The notes under the pieces were generated by a model, which did not search any database, had not been told where the DNA came from, and saw only the letters and a program-made list of their open reading frames with translations. From JAKSPM01 sp964450645 (GTDB lineage: Bacteria > Bacillota > Clostridia > Oscillospirales > Oscillospiraceae), in contig CAYVEB010000002.1 of the NCBI GenBank assembly GCA_964450645.1, positions 79,499-143,498 of the forward strand: a stretch of 64,000 nucleotides of DNA. The letters are read 5' to 3'. Position 1 is the stretch's first letter. Each line of letters opens with the position of its first letter. Shown here piece after piece: positions 54,275-62,088 of the stretch. The position numbers were made by a program, and so were the translations under genes.

Positions 54275-54311
54275 CAGCCATGGAGCAGAACCTGCTCCAT
54301 GGCTGAATTTT
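54275..54311 (+). terminator. Terminator after double zinc-ribbon gene
   Basis: 14-bp perfect stem CAGCCATGGAGCAG / CTGCTCCATGGCTG with loop AAC, followed by AATTTTTT. Confidence 0.9.
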
Positions 54312-54399
54312 TTGGATCCCGACCTTGCGTGGGCCTTCTTTTCCGCGTATTAAGCGCGGGAAAGGGCTGCGCGTCCGCTTGCTTAGGCGTGCAAACCGG

Positions 54400-54693
54400 T
54401 CATGTCTTTCGTCCGGCAGCGCGGGATTTCGGGCGGCGGGGTTCTCCGTGATCGCGTACGCTGGAAATCTCCTGCAGCTCAAAGCGGTACTCCTGCGTGC
54501 AATCCGGATACTTTTCCCGATCCACGGGGCTTAAAAACATCGACAAAGGCCGCAGCCAAAGGCTCCCGTCCCCGTACAGCTTGCGGTAGACGACGTACTC
54601 CTCCCCTGTCTCGGAGTGGCGGGCCACCGCCTCGGTGAGATAATAATCGCCCTTGAAGTGGCGATAGACACGGTGCAGCTTTAGTTCTTGCAT
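54400..54693 (-). CDS. DUF1653 protein
   Basis: 97 residues, ATG behind AAAGGAAGG. The DUF1653 core HRVYRHFKGDYYLTEAVARHSETGE and YRKLYGDGSLWLRP is clear in the first 60 residues (given here in parts). Basic tail (GEPRRPKSRAAGRKT). Small soluble domain of unknown function. Confidence 0.85.
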   Translation of the reverse strand: MQELKLHRVYRHFKGDYYLTEAVARHSETGEEYVVYRKLYGDGSLWLRPLSMFLSPVDREKYPDCTQEYRFELQEISSVRDHGEPRRPKSRAAGRKT

Positions 54694-54761
54694 GGAAACC
54701 TTCCTTTCACAGGTATAGGCGCCGGAAAAACCGGGGAAACTGTTGGCAGAGGAGGGATTTT

Positions 54762-55034
54762 ATGGTAAAGGGAACAGCCAGACAGGTAGTTTTGGTCAAA
54801 GCGCCGGACACCAGGTTATTTGAGCAGGCAATTTTTATCCTGCGCGAGGACGCGCTGGAGGACCACGGCTTGAGCGAGGACGAGATCATGCGCCAGGCCC
54901 AAAAGACGGCCGGCGCCTACGTTTCGGCGCAACTGCCCAACACAAAGCGGGGCAAGCTCTGGTTACAGCGCGCGCTATGGGTGCTGTTGGGCGCCGTGGT
55001 AGGCGTGGTCAGCTGCCTTGCCATTGTTTTATAA
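54762..55034 (+). CDS. Small single-pass membrane protein of unknown function
   Basis: 90 residues with GAGGAGGG before the ATG. A soluble alpha/beta N-terminal part (LVKAPDTRLFEQAIFI, DEIMRQAQKTAGAYV) is followed by a basic stretch KRGKLWLQR and a C-terminal helix (about 70-90), so it is a tail-anchored-like protein. Not recognised to a named family. Monocistronic, closed by a hairpin at 55041. Confidence 0.7.
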   Translation: MVKGTARQVVLVKAPDTRLFEQAIFILREDALEDHGLSEDEIMRQAQKTAGAYVSAQLPNTKRGKLWLQRALWVLLGAVVGVVSCLAIVL

Positions 55035-55040
55035 CGTACT

Positions 55041-55090
55041 GCGGGTCCGTCGCAAAAGGATTCTTCCTTTGCGGCAGGCCCGCCATTTTA
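55041..55090 (+). terminator. Hairpin terminator after small membrane protein
   Basis: Long stem: GCGGGTC (55041) with GGCCCGC, inner CGCAAAAGG with CCTTTGCG, loop near ATTCTT, followed by ATTTTAT. Confidence 0.7.
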
Positions 55091-55194
55091 TAAAAATCTT
55101 TTTCAAAAAGCTGCCTTTTAAAAATGGCTGCTTTTTATCGCGCAAAGCGCGTAGAAGATTGCATGAGACGGCTTTACGGTGCTTCCGCACTGAA

Positions 55195-55222
55195 AAGGGT
55201 CGTGCCTTGGGGCGACCTTTTT
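55195..55222 (-). terminator. Terminator downstream of rodA
   Basis: On the minus strand AAAAAGGTCG, loop, CGACCCTTTTC (one bulged base); lies about 28 bp after the rodA stop. Works in the plus direction too (CGACCTTTTT). Confidence 0.65.
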
Positions 55223-55249
55223 CCATAAAATGTCTTATTAAAAATCGTA

Positions 55250-56404
55250 TTACATATATGGGCTGATATAGCGGATTGTGGAATCCGTCGCGGGCCGGTA
55301 TTTAATTGCGGAGACGATCCCCATTGCCGTAAACATGGTGACAATGGAGCTGCCGCCATAGCTGAAAAACGGCAGCGTCAGGCCAATCACCGGGAAGACG
55401 CCTAGGCACATACCCACATTCACACCGGTCTGAAAAATCAGCATAGCAGCGATGCCGAAGCAAATCAGCCGGTTCATATAGCTCTTGGCATTCAGCCCCA
55501 CATGGATACATCGCGCGACGATCGCCATCAAAAGCGCCAGCACCAAAATGCAGCCCAGCATCCCCAGTTCCTCTCCAATTGCGGAGAAGATGAAATCCGT
55601 ATGCTGAGCAAACAGCTGGCCGCGCTGGACCTGTCCACCTTGAAACAGCCCCCGCCCTGTCAGTCCGCCGCCGGACAGCACGTCCAAAGAGCGGGCCATG
55701 TGGTAACGTTCGTTCAGCCCGTCGGGATCGATGCTGGGGTCAAAGATGACCAGAATTCGGTTTTTCTGATAATCCGCCATAAAGTTGTTCCACAGCACGG
55801 GCGCGGCAGCGGCCACCACCGCAAATCCGCCCAGGAACCACCAGCCACGGACGCCGCCGGTATAGGCCATGACCAAAAAGATGAAGATAAACGGCAGCGC
55901 CACCCCGGCGTCCGAAGACACAATCAAAATCAGCCCCACAATAAACAGCGTATGCAGCGTGATCGCGCTGACGCAGCGCAGCGAGGACACATGATCCTTG
56001 TGCAGGCTCATCGTCTTCGCCAGGATCAGAATAAACGTAATTTTGCAAATTTCGGCCGGTTGAATGTTAAACGGCAGAAAACTGAACTGGAGCCAGCTGC
56101 GGTTGCCCGTCGAGCCCTCCACGCCCCAGATGAGCAGCATGGACAGGAAAATCGTGTTGAAGACAAACAGCAAAATACGCTGCCCCGCGAAAATATCCAC
56201 ATCGATCAGGGTCATGACAAAGTAGATCAGCATTCCCAGCAGCAGCGCCATGGACTGAATGATCACAAACCGGCCGCTGCCGCGGTAGTTGGTGGCGCTG
56301 GCGATCATCACGATGCCAAAAACCGTTGCCGTTACGCACAGCGACAGCAACAGAGTATCGCCCTTTTTGAAAAATGACTTGATATAGCCGATAACCTTGC
56401 CCAT
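55250..56404 (-). CDS. rodA: RodA/FtsW-family peptidoglycan glycosyltransferase
   Basis: 384 residues with about ten membrane helices. SEDS hallmarks: RSWLQF and FNIQPAEICKI, the extracellular catalytic-Asp loop, and the C-terminal FPVIGLTLPFFSYGGSS. RodA polymerises glycan for the side wall together with PBP2, encoded 8 kb away on the same strand. RodA is favoured over FtsW/SpoVE because of length and lack of long tails, but the split is tentative. Confidence 0.87.
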   Translation of the reverse strand: MGKVIGYIKSFFKKGDTLLLSLCVTATVFGIVMIASATNYRGSGRFVIIQSMALLLGMLIYFVMTLIDVDIFAGQRILLFVFNTIFLSMLLIWGVEGSTGNRSWLQFSFLPFNIQPAEICKITFILILAKTMSLHKDHVSSLRCVSAITLHTLFIVGLILIVSSDAGVALPFIFIFLVMAYTGGVRGWWFLGGFAVVAAAAPVLWNNFMADYQKNRILVIFDPSIDPDGLNERYHMARSLDVLSGGGLTGRGLFQGGQVQRGQLFAQHTDFIFSAIGEELGMLGCILVLALLMAIVARCIHVGLNAKSYMNRLICFGIAAMLIFQTGVNVGMCLGVFPVIGLTLPFFSYGGSSIVTMFTAMGIVSAIKYRPATDSTIRYISPYM

Positions 56405-56436
56405 GACGTCGCCTCCCCTGCCATTGATACGGACTT

Positions 56437-56465
56437 ATTTTACCATTTTATTTCGCGTCTGTAAA
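56437..56465 (-). promoter_or_regulatory. Promoter for rodA
   Basis: Minus-strand TTTACA (56465-56460), 17-nt spacer, TAAAAT (56442-56437), 33 bp before the ATG. Confidence 0.7.
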
Positions 56466-56616
56466 TACATCTTGACAAAAATCTCTCACCCTTCGCAAGC
56501 GGCCACACGGCCTGCTCAAAAATCATCCACGCGCCGTCGACGCGGACCTCCGCCGTACCGTCCGTTCCGTATTGATCGCTCCACTCCCCGGATTTGGATG
56601 CGGATGAGACGTTACA
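56440..56616 (-). pseudogene. Possible 3' remnant of an unknown gene
   Basis: A start-less open stretch of about 58 codons with protein-like content (SGEWSDQYGTDGTAEV then VDGAWMIFEQ) ending at 56440. It overlaps the rodA promoter. No homologue recognised; may be chance or a gene fragment. Confidence 0.3.
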
Positions 56617-56648
56617 AACATAAAATGGTTCCCCAAAAATCTTTCAGA

Positions 56649-56677
56649 TTGCAAAACCGGGCGCGGTATGCTATAAT
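56649..56677 (+). promoter_or_regulatory. Promoter for tsaE-tsaB-upp
   Basis: TTGCAA (56649-56654), 17-nt spacer, TATAAT (56672-56677), 23 bp before the GTG start. Confidence 0.75.
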
Positions 56678-56700
56678 GGATAAGATTGGAGCGATGCTAT

Positions 56701-57144
56701 GTGATTCTAACCAGCAACTCCCCGGAACAAACGCAGCGCGTCGGGGAACAGTTGGCCAAGCGGCTGCGTCCCGGCGACGTGGTGGCGTTTTACGGCGACC
56801 TTGGCGCGGGAAAAACCGCCTTTACCGGCGGCATCGCCAGAGGGTTGGGGATTCGCGGCCCTGTAACCAGCCCCACCTATACCATCGTCAACGAATATTT
56901 AGACGGGCTTCTGCCCCTGTTCCATTTCGACATGTACCGCCTGCACTGCGCGGACGAACTGTTTGAAATCGGCTGGGAGGACTATCTGAATCGCGGCGGT
57001 GTTTGCGCGGTGGAGTGGAGCGAGCATGTGGCCGAGGCCATGCGGGACGCCATTCAGGTGACGATCACCCGCATGCCGGGCGACGAGTGCCTGCGCACAA
57101 TTGAGATCCGCGGAGGTGAACGTTTTGCTGATCTTAGCCTTTGA
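56701..57144 (+). CDS. tsaE: tRNA t6A biosynthesis ATPase TsaE
   Basis: 147 residues from GTG 56701, with GGAG about 9 nt upstream; TTG 56686 in the same frame is possible but lies too close to the promoter. Walker A GDLGAGKT at 32-39, the SPTYTIVNEY switch, HFDMYRL and the VEWSE motif are typical. TsaE supports TsaB-TsaD in making threonylcarbamoyl-adenosine at position 37 of ANN-reading tRNAs. It overlaps tsaB. Confidence 0.93.
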   Translation: MILTSNSPEQTQRVGEQLAKRLRPGDVVAFYGDLGAGKTAFTGGIARGLGIRGPVTSPTYTIVNEYLDGLLPLFHFDMYRLHCADELFEIGWEDYLNRGGVCAVEWSEHVAEAMRDAIQVTITRMPGDECLRTIEIRGGERFADLSL

Positions 57145-57814
57145 AACCTCGGCAAAAGCCTGCTCCACGGCGCTGCTTGAAGACGAGCTGCTGCTCGGTG
57201 AATGTTACGAAAACAGCGGCTTAACGCACAGCAGGACTCTGATGAAGCTGGCAGAAGAGCTTCTGGCCGTCTGCGGCAAAAGTCCCCAGGATGTGAACGC
57301 GGTCGCCTGCGCGGCGGGTCCCGGCAGCTTTACGGGCATCCGCATCGGCGTTGCCGCGGCAAAGGGATTTGCCTGGGGGCGGGAGCTTCCGTGTTACGGC
57401 GTGTCCACGCTGGAGGCCATGGCCCAAAACGCCGCATTGTTTCAAGGCGTGGTCTGCTGCGCCATGGACGCGAGGCGGCAGCAGGTGTACAACGCCCTGT
57501 TCCTCGCCGGGCGAGGTCGTCTCACGCGTTTGCGGGAGGATCGCGCCATCTCCATTGCGGAGCTGCAAGCGGACCTTCAAAATTTTTCCCAGGATGTTCT
57601 GCTCCTGGGGGACGGCGCGGCCCTGTGCGCCCGGCAAATTGACGGGCTTCTCGCCCCGGAACCGCTGCGGATGCAGCGCGCCAGCGGTGTCGCGCTGGTT
57701 GCGGCGCGCCAAATCGCCGCCGGGCTGCCCGGAAATGGCAATACATTGGTACCAAACTACTTGCGGCTGTCTCAAGCAGAACGGGAACGGCTGGAGCAAC
57801 AAAGAAAGGATTGA
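57125..57814 (+). CDS. tsaB: tRNA t6A biosynthesis protein TsaB
   Basis: 229 residues if started at TTG 57125, chosen because GGAGGTG ends 6 nt before it; GTG 57116 would lie inside that site. ASKHA fold: LAFETSAKACSTALLED, GPGSFTGIRIG and the MDARRQQVYNALF region. Partner of TsaD and TsaE. The start lies inside the tsaE end, so translation is probably coupled. tsaD and rimI, frequent neighbours, are absent; upp follows. Confidence 0.93.
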   Translation: MLILAFETSAKACSTALLEDELLLGECYENSGLTHSRTLMKLAEELLAVCGKSPQDVNAVACAAGPGSFTGIRIGVAAAKGFAWGRELPCYGVSTLEAMAQNAALFQGVVCCAMDARRQQVYNALFLAGRGRLTRLREDRAISIAELQADLQNFSQDVLLLGDGAALCARQIDGLLAPEPLRMQRASGVALVAARQIAAGLPGNGNTLVPNYLRLSQAERERLEQQRKD

Positions 57815-57818
57815 GTTT

Positions 57819-58451
57819 ATGGGCAGTTTACATGTATTGGATCATCCGCTGCTGCAGCACAAGCTATCCATCATGCGGGACAAGAACACCGGTGTCAAAG
57901 AATTTCGGGAAACCGTTGGCGAGGTGGCCGCGCTGATGTGCTATGAGGCCACACGGAATTTGCCTACGAAGGAGGTTCAAATCGAAACCCCCATGTGCCC
58001 GGCGACCGTGCGGGTCCTAGCCGGTAAAAAACTGGCAATTGTCCCCATTTTGCGCGCGGGTCTGGGCATGGTCGACAGTATCATTTCCCTCATCCCCTCG
58101 GCGAAAGTCGGGCACATTGGACTGTTCCGTGATCCGCAAACCCATGAACCGGTGGAATACTACTGCAAAATGCCGCCGGATATCTCCGAACGGCAGGTCT
58201 TTATTGTCGATCCCATGCTGGCCACGGGCGGCAGTGCCTCCGCGGCAATTAAAGTTCTCAAGGAGAAATACGGCTGCAAATCGATCACGCTGATGGACAT
58301 CATCGCCGCGCCGGAGGGCATCGAGACGGTTCGCAGAGACCACCCGGATGTGGACATTTTCGTCACCGCGGTCGACGAGCGGCTCAACGAACACGCCTAT
58401 ATCCTTCCCGGCCTTGGCGACGCCGGCGACCGTATTTTTGGTACAAAATAA
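57819..58451 (+). CDS. upp: Uracil phosphoribosyltransferase
   Basis: 210 residues from ATG 57819 (AAAGGA upstream). Type I PRTase fold with the PRPP loop VDPMLATGGSA and flexible-loop RAGLGMVD. Converts uracil plus PRPP to UMP for pyrimidine salvage. The C-terminal GDAGDRIFGTK is the family ending. Last gene of the tsaE-tsaB-upp unit, 4 nt after tsaB. Confidence 0.96.
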   Translation: MGSLHVLDHPLLQHKLSIMRDKNTGVKEFRETVGEVAALMCYEATRNLPTKEVQIETPMCPATVRVLAGKKLAIVPILRAGLGMVDSIISLIPSAKVGHIGLFRDPQTHEPVEYYCKMPPDISERQVFIVDPMLATGGSASAAIKVLKEKYGCKSITLMDIIAAPEGIETVRRDHPDVDIFVTAVDERLNEHAYILPGLGDAGDRIFGTK

Positions 58452-58460
58452 GCTTTCTTG

Positions 58461-58745
58461 TCAATTGTTGGGGCAAAAAATTTTATTGGTAGGCCGGAGC
58501 GATCGCTCTGGCCTACTCAGGCAAAGCGGCCGAGGACGGGCGGCGATCTGTGTGGCGGACGTAACAGTGTGAAAAGTATCGATGACGCCGGCAATCATGC
58601 GCTCGATCATGCGGTAGTAGCAAGGAAGAAAAGAATCTCCCTCAGCAAAGCGCTTTTCACAATTTTTCATGAGCATAGCGGTTACTTTCGGTCTTGTTTG
58701 GTAGTAGTGTATTGAAACAATGACCGGTTTTGCCGCTGTGCTCAA
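58461..58745 (-). CDS. Hypothetical 94-residue protein (doubtful)
   Basis: A frame of 94 codons with a plausible core (KVTAMLMKNCEKRFAEGDSF in part; CYYRMIERMIAGVI). Its 3' part runs through a palindrome, and no good ribosome site precedes it. It may be a relic of a repeated gene or not coding. It is the only candidate in the 58452-58807 gap. Confidence 0.3.
   Translation of the reverse strand: MSTAAKPVIVSIHYYQTRPKVTAMLMKNCEKRFAEGDSFLPCYYRMIERMIAGVIDTFHTVTSATQIAARPRPLCLSRPERSLRPTNKIFCPNN
58490..58515. repeat. 26-bp near-perfect palindrome
   Basis: TAGGCCGGAGCGATCGC and its inverted half, with one mismatched pair. On the minus strand it is followed after 6 nt by an ATTTTTT run. It could end upp read-through or minus-strand transcripts. 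Confidence 0.55.
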
Positions 58746-58807
58746 CTATTTTTTTGCAAAATACTGAGGCCAAGAAAATCCTGACCCCAATATTTATTGC
58801 AAAACTA

Positions 58808-59230
58808 TTAAATTTTGCTTTTCACCCAAATCGCCGCTGCGCGAAGCGGATACGCGGCGCGCCAAAGGCGGACGTAGAGCCGGTATGCGCGGTTCGTCAC
58901 AGGGATTTCTACACCCTTGCGTACAAACGCCGTCAGGACGCCCAAAATCTGCGCGTCCTGAATCCCGTACTCCTTGCGCAAATTGTGGTCGCCGCAGAAC
59001 GTATAGCAGTCCGGCAACACGCGGACGACGCGGTGGAGAATATACCTTCCCCCGGCCTTGTACAGCGCCACGTCATACTTTTTGCACCGAACCGGCTGCC
59101 CGCAATCGTCCAAGGGCCGGGGCCGGATGATCACCAGATCCCGGCCCTGCCGCAGCATGGGCTGCATACTGCTCCCCTTCGTGGCGAAGACCAAGCGCCC
59201 GTTTTGGGCCAATTCGTCCTCAAAGGTCAT
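58808..59230 (-). CDS. S24/S26-type peptidase of the RiPP-like locus
   Basis: 140 residues from ATG 59230, which shares bases with the PqqD stop (TGATG); GTG 59233 is an alternative. KGSSMQPML gives the predicted nucleophile S21. The partner position reads YILHRVV, with His66 where bacterial signal peptidase I has Lys, a Ser-His arrangement seen in SipW/ER-type enzymes. A DGDHN-like FCGDHNLR box follows. No clear membrane helix, so it may cut a peptide in the cytoplasm or at the membrane face. As the last gene of the maturation operon it is a candidate leader peptidase (inference). Confidence 0.78.
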   Translation of the reverse strand: MTFEDELAQNGRLVFATKGSSMQPMLRQGRDLVIIRPRPLDDCGQPVRCKKYDVALYKAGGRYILHRVVRVLPDCYTFCGDHNLRKEYGIQDAQILGVLTAFVRKGVEIPVTNRAYRLYVRLWRAAYPLRAAAIWVKSKI

Positions 59231-59493
59231 CACACCAGCGCACCAATGGAATTCAGCTTGTCCAAAATGTCGTTCACATCTTTTAACGCAACATCAAATG
59301 TCACGTCATATTCCTGCGTCAGGCGCTCGGCAATGGCGTCGGCGGTCGTTTCCGCCTGTAGGCAGTTTACGATGAACGCGGCAGTCTCGTTGGAGCGTAC
59401 CAGGCCGCGAAAAGACTCCGCAGCCTCGCCAGCCGCGACCATCATCTGGGTATCGCCAAAATTGTGCATCAAAAAACCTTGCTTTAATTTCAT
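59230..59493 (-). CDS. PqqD-like peptide chaperone (RiPP recognition element)
   Basis: 87 residues from ATG 59493, sharing one base with the radical SAM stop (TGATG). Contains the PqqD winged-helix pattern (AAFIVNCLQ, ADAIAERLTQEYDV, DVNDILDKL). PqqD domains bind leader peptides and present them to a radical SAM partner. The free-standing form directly after the maturase strongly supports a modified-peptide pathway. Confidence 0.87.
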   Translation of the reverse strand: MKLKQGFLMHNFGDTQMMVAAGEAAESFRGLVRSNETAAFIVNCLQAETTADAIAERLTQEYDVTFDVALKDVNDILDKLNSIGALV

Positions 59494-60782
59494 CACGTTT
59501 GTCCCCCTTTCTGTTGGTATCGGCGGTATTCGTAGCGAACCGCGCGCTGTAATTCCTCCTCTGCCAGCCGCCTTTTCCAGCTCGAGCAACCGGACAGCGG
59601 GCACTTGCGCAAGCGGATGCACGCAGGGTAGCACGGGCAGGTCGCGCAGTCGGGAATAGACGCAGCGGGTTCGGTCCAACTTTCGACCATGGTCCGGTCA
59701 CGATCCGGGCGGTCAATGTGGCCGGAAAATTCGCTGTCTGTGAAGTGCTCACAATGCCCAAGCTCCCCGTTGGGCAGGATCAGGGCGGCGGAGGGGTTGT
59801 CTGCCATGCAGGCGTTTACGCGCAGCACACGGCGTAGACGGCTGCCGTGATTCAGTCCGAGCTGCTCGATATACGTCTGCAATTTCAGTCGCGTTTCGTA
59901 AACCTCGTCCGGGTGGGAATCAGCGTATAACGGCGCGGAATAAACGCTCAGACCTTTTTTACCCTGAAAGCGTGCGGCCAAGTCGTCCGACAATTGAAAC
60001 AAATCCGGCCCGTTGGTTTCGCTGAGATTCAGGCGGACGGAAACCGCAATCCGGGCGTCCAGCAAGCGCCCAATATTCTCCAGGACGCGCTGGAAGGGGT
60101 TGGCGTCGTCGTAAATATACGCTTTCGTGCGATTATAAATTTTCTCGGTGCCATCCAGCGTGATCTGCACATGCCGAAGTTTCCACAAACTCCCAGCCTT
60201 TTCGACCAGCTCCTTGTCAAAAAGATAGCCGTTGCTGATCATTTTGGAGCGAAAAGAAATTCCGGCGTCCGTCAAATCCTGACAAATGATGTCGATCACA
60301 GGCCAATTGTACAGCGGCTCACCGCCGAACCAGCAGAGTTTTACCGGTTCGCCGTGGGCATTGTGCGCGATAAAACGCGCCACCCGGCGCGCCGTGTCCT
60401 CGCGCATGGGGGTACGGGCGCTGCCCCGCTCGTAGCAGTAAAAACAGCGGGCGTTGCAGTCCGACGTCGTGAGAATGGTGTAGTCCGTGATGCCCGGCTT
60501 GGATTCGCGAAGGTTCGCGGCAAACAGGCGCAAATTGTCGGAAAACGACCGGTCGTCGTGCCCCTCCGGGACAAGGAACCAGCGGGCAATCAATTCCGCG
60601 CGGACATCCTCGCCCGGCGCGAGAAGAAGCAATTCCTTCGTCGCCATATGGTACAGAAGGGTTCCCTCCTCTACCGGGCACTGGACGCAATAGGTAAACA
60701 GGCGATAGACCGTGTCCGGCGATTCTTTTTGGCGGCCCAAAATGCGGTCAGCCACGGAGGCGGGCGGAATAATCTGGCGCAT
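59493..60782 (-). CDS. Radical SAM/SPASM peptide maturase
   Basis: 429 residues from ATG 60782 (AAAGGAG upstream, 2 nt after the kinase stop). The SAM [4Fe-4S] motif CNARCFYC has C109, C113 and C116, followed by WFGGEPL and ITLDGTEKIYN. The C-terminal SPASM region has about nine Cys, including GHCEHF and CATCPCYPAC, enough for auxiliary clusters. An N-terminal extension of about 100 residues carries YCVQCPVEEGT. SPASM enzymes of this kind install thioether, C-C or epimerised residues in peptides. Natural substrate candidate: the peptide at 62089-62283. Confidence 0.9.
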   Translation of the reverse strand: MRQIIPPASVADRILGRQKESPDTVYRLFTYCVQCPVEEGTLLYHMATKELLLLAPGEDVRAELIARWFLVPEGHDDRSFSDNLRLFAANLRESKPGITDYTILTTSDCNARCFYCYERGSARTPMREDTARRVARFIAHNAHGEPVKLCWFGGEPLYNWPVIDIICQDLTDAGISFRSKMISNGYLFDKELVEKAGSLWKLRHVQITLDGTEKIYNRTKAYIYDDANPFQRVLENIGRLLDARIAVSVRLNLSETNGPDLFQLSDDLAARFQGKKGLSVYSAPLYADSHPDEVYETRLKLQTYIEQLGLNHGSRLRRVLRVNACMADNPSAALILPNGELGHCEHFTDSEFSGHIDRPDRDRTMVESWTEPAASIPDCATCPCYPACIRLRKCPLSGCSSWKRRLAEEELQRAVRYEYRRYQQKGGQT

Positions 60783-60784
60783 AG

Positions 60785-61525
60785 CTACTCTCCTTTTGCT
60801 AGGACCTGATAGGATAGCTGGGCTGCGGAAATATCCGCGGTGCAGCCCAGGCGGTAAATGGGGACGGTCCGGGACAGACGGTCCAAAAGCGACAAAATGC
60901 GCGCCATAGCTTCCGGCTCGTCCAGGCGGTAACTCTGACGCAGGAGGGACGGGTAAGCCTCCTCCGGCGAGAGGGGCATAATAAAATTTCGGTCGGCGCG
61001 CAATAAAATGCAAAGCGCCCGAAGCGGAACACAGAGATTCGCGCCTAGGCGGTGCTTACCGTTCCAGGGTGAGCCGCAGGCCAAAAAGCCATCTGGCGTG
61101 AATTTCAGCAGCGGCTTATCGTCGTTAATCATCACCGCGCGGGGGCCGAGCAACTCGCGCCAAAGGCGGGTATGGGTGCTTTTGCCCGTACCGGCGGGCG
61201 CGGCAAAGAGATAAGCCCCACCGTCTACGGCAACGGCAGACGCGTGGAACAAGAGCACGTCCTGACCGATCAGCAAACGGGCCGCTTGGTGATAGAGCGA
61301 CTGGCGCTCATAATAAAAATCGGGAAAATGGGGGTCCTGGTAGCCCACAAAATAGCGACGCGTCCAGGCTCGCTCGGCGGCAATATGCTCCGGCGTGATA
61401 GAAATTGAGAAGCGCGGCGGCAAATCCGAGAGATAAGCACGGCAAAAACGCGCCGTCTGCGGGTATAGGGCCTGAACAGCGATGGGAATGTCCGCGACGC
61501 AGAGGGTAAACGAGATTGGATTCAT
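60785..61525 (-). CDS. HprK-like P-loop protein of the RiPP-like locus
   Basis: 246 residues, ATG behind AAGGAG. Walker A AAPAGTGKST (about 109-117), acidic MINDDKPLL after it and a SPWNGKHRLG loop match the HprK/PEPCK-like kinases that recur in lasso-peptide and PqqD-containing clusters; their role there is not settled. It lacks the HprK N-terminal domain, so HPr phosphorylation is unlikely. It is the first gene after the tandem array. Confidence 0.82.
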   Translation of the reverse strand: MNPISFTLCVADIPIAVQALYPQTARFCRAYLSDLPPRFSISITPEHIAAERAWTRRYFVGYQDPHFPDFYYERQSLYHQAARLLIGQDVLLFHASAVAVDGGAYLFAAPAGTGKSTHTRLWRELLGPRAVMINDDKPLLKFTPDGFLACGSPWNGKHRLGANLCVPLRALCILLRADRNFIMPLSPEEAYPSLLRQSYRLDEPEAMARILSLLDRLSRTVPIYRLGCTADISAAQLSYQVLAKGE

Positions 61526-61587
61526 AGAATTTGCTCCTTCGCGGGGAGATAACAGGCGGGCGGCACAGCGTCAGCCATGACGGGCGC

Positions 61588-61999
61588 GGGCTGCGCTCCG
61601 GACGCACCGCAAAGGCGGCGCGGACTACGGGCCAGGCGCACCGCAAAAGCGGCGCGGGCTGCGGGCAGGACGCACCGCAAAAGCGGCGCTGGGCTGCGGG
61701 CCGGACGCACGCAAAGGCGGCGCGGGGCTGCGACCCGGACGCACGGCAAAAGCGGTGCGGGGCTGCGACCCGGACGCACCGCAAAAGCGGCGCGGGGCTG
61801 CGACCCGGACGCACGGCAAAAGCGGTGCGGGGCTGCGACCCGGACGCACCGCAAAAGCGGCGCGGGCTGCGGGCAGGACGCACGGCAAAGGCGGCGCGGG
61901 CTGCGGGCAGGACGCACGGCAAAAGCGGCGCGGGGCTGCGGGCCGGACGCACCGCAAAAGCAGCGCGGGGCTGCGGGCGCGCGGGAAGACCGCAAAAAG
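61588..61999 (-). repeat. Twelve 34-35-bp GC-rich tandem repeats
   Basis: Units start at about 61588, 61622, 61656, 61691, 61725, 61760, 61795, 61830, 61864, 61898, 61933 and 61968. The consensus contains GGGCTGCG, GGACGCAC and CCGCAAAAGCGG, the last able to form CCGC-AAAA-GCGG hairpins. Some units have GCACGGC...GCGGTGC instead. Units 5+6 and 7+8 are an exact duplication of about 69 bp. Mixed 34 and 35-bp spacing breaks any reading frame, so it is not coding. No spacers, so not CRISPR. It lies between precursor and maturation genes. Confidence 0.88.
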
Positions 62000-62020
62000 C
62001 AGCAAAAGGCGCGCGCAGCA

Positions 62021-62055
62021 CACGGGGACAGGCGGACAACCCGCCTGCCCCCGTG
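62021..62055 (-). promoter_or_regulatory. Strong hairpin between precursor and enzyme genes
   Basis: 15-bp arms (62021-62035 and 62041-62055) with one mismatch and a 5-nt loop, 34 bp after the precursor stop. T-rich runs follow only 13-30 nt later on the minus strand. It looks like a partial terminator or RNA-stability element that could make the precursor message more abundant than the enzymes (inference). Confidence 0.65.
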
Positions 62056-62088
62056 GCCTGTCAATTCATGAAACGTGGAAAAGGATTC

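Noticed and set aside
61588..61999. CRISPR array
   Set aside because: Unit size is CRISPR-like but the units are directly adjacent without unique spacers, and no cas genes are present.
62057..62064. TTGACA-like site before the enzyme genes as an internal promoter
   Set aside because: The position 17 nt downstream on the minus strand reads GGTTGT inside the hairpin, so no -10 is present.
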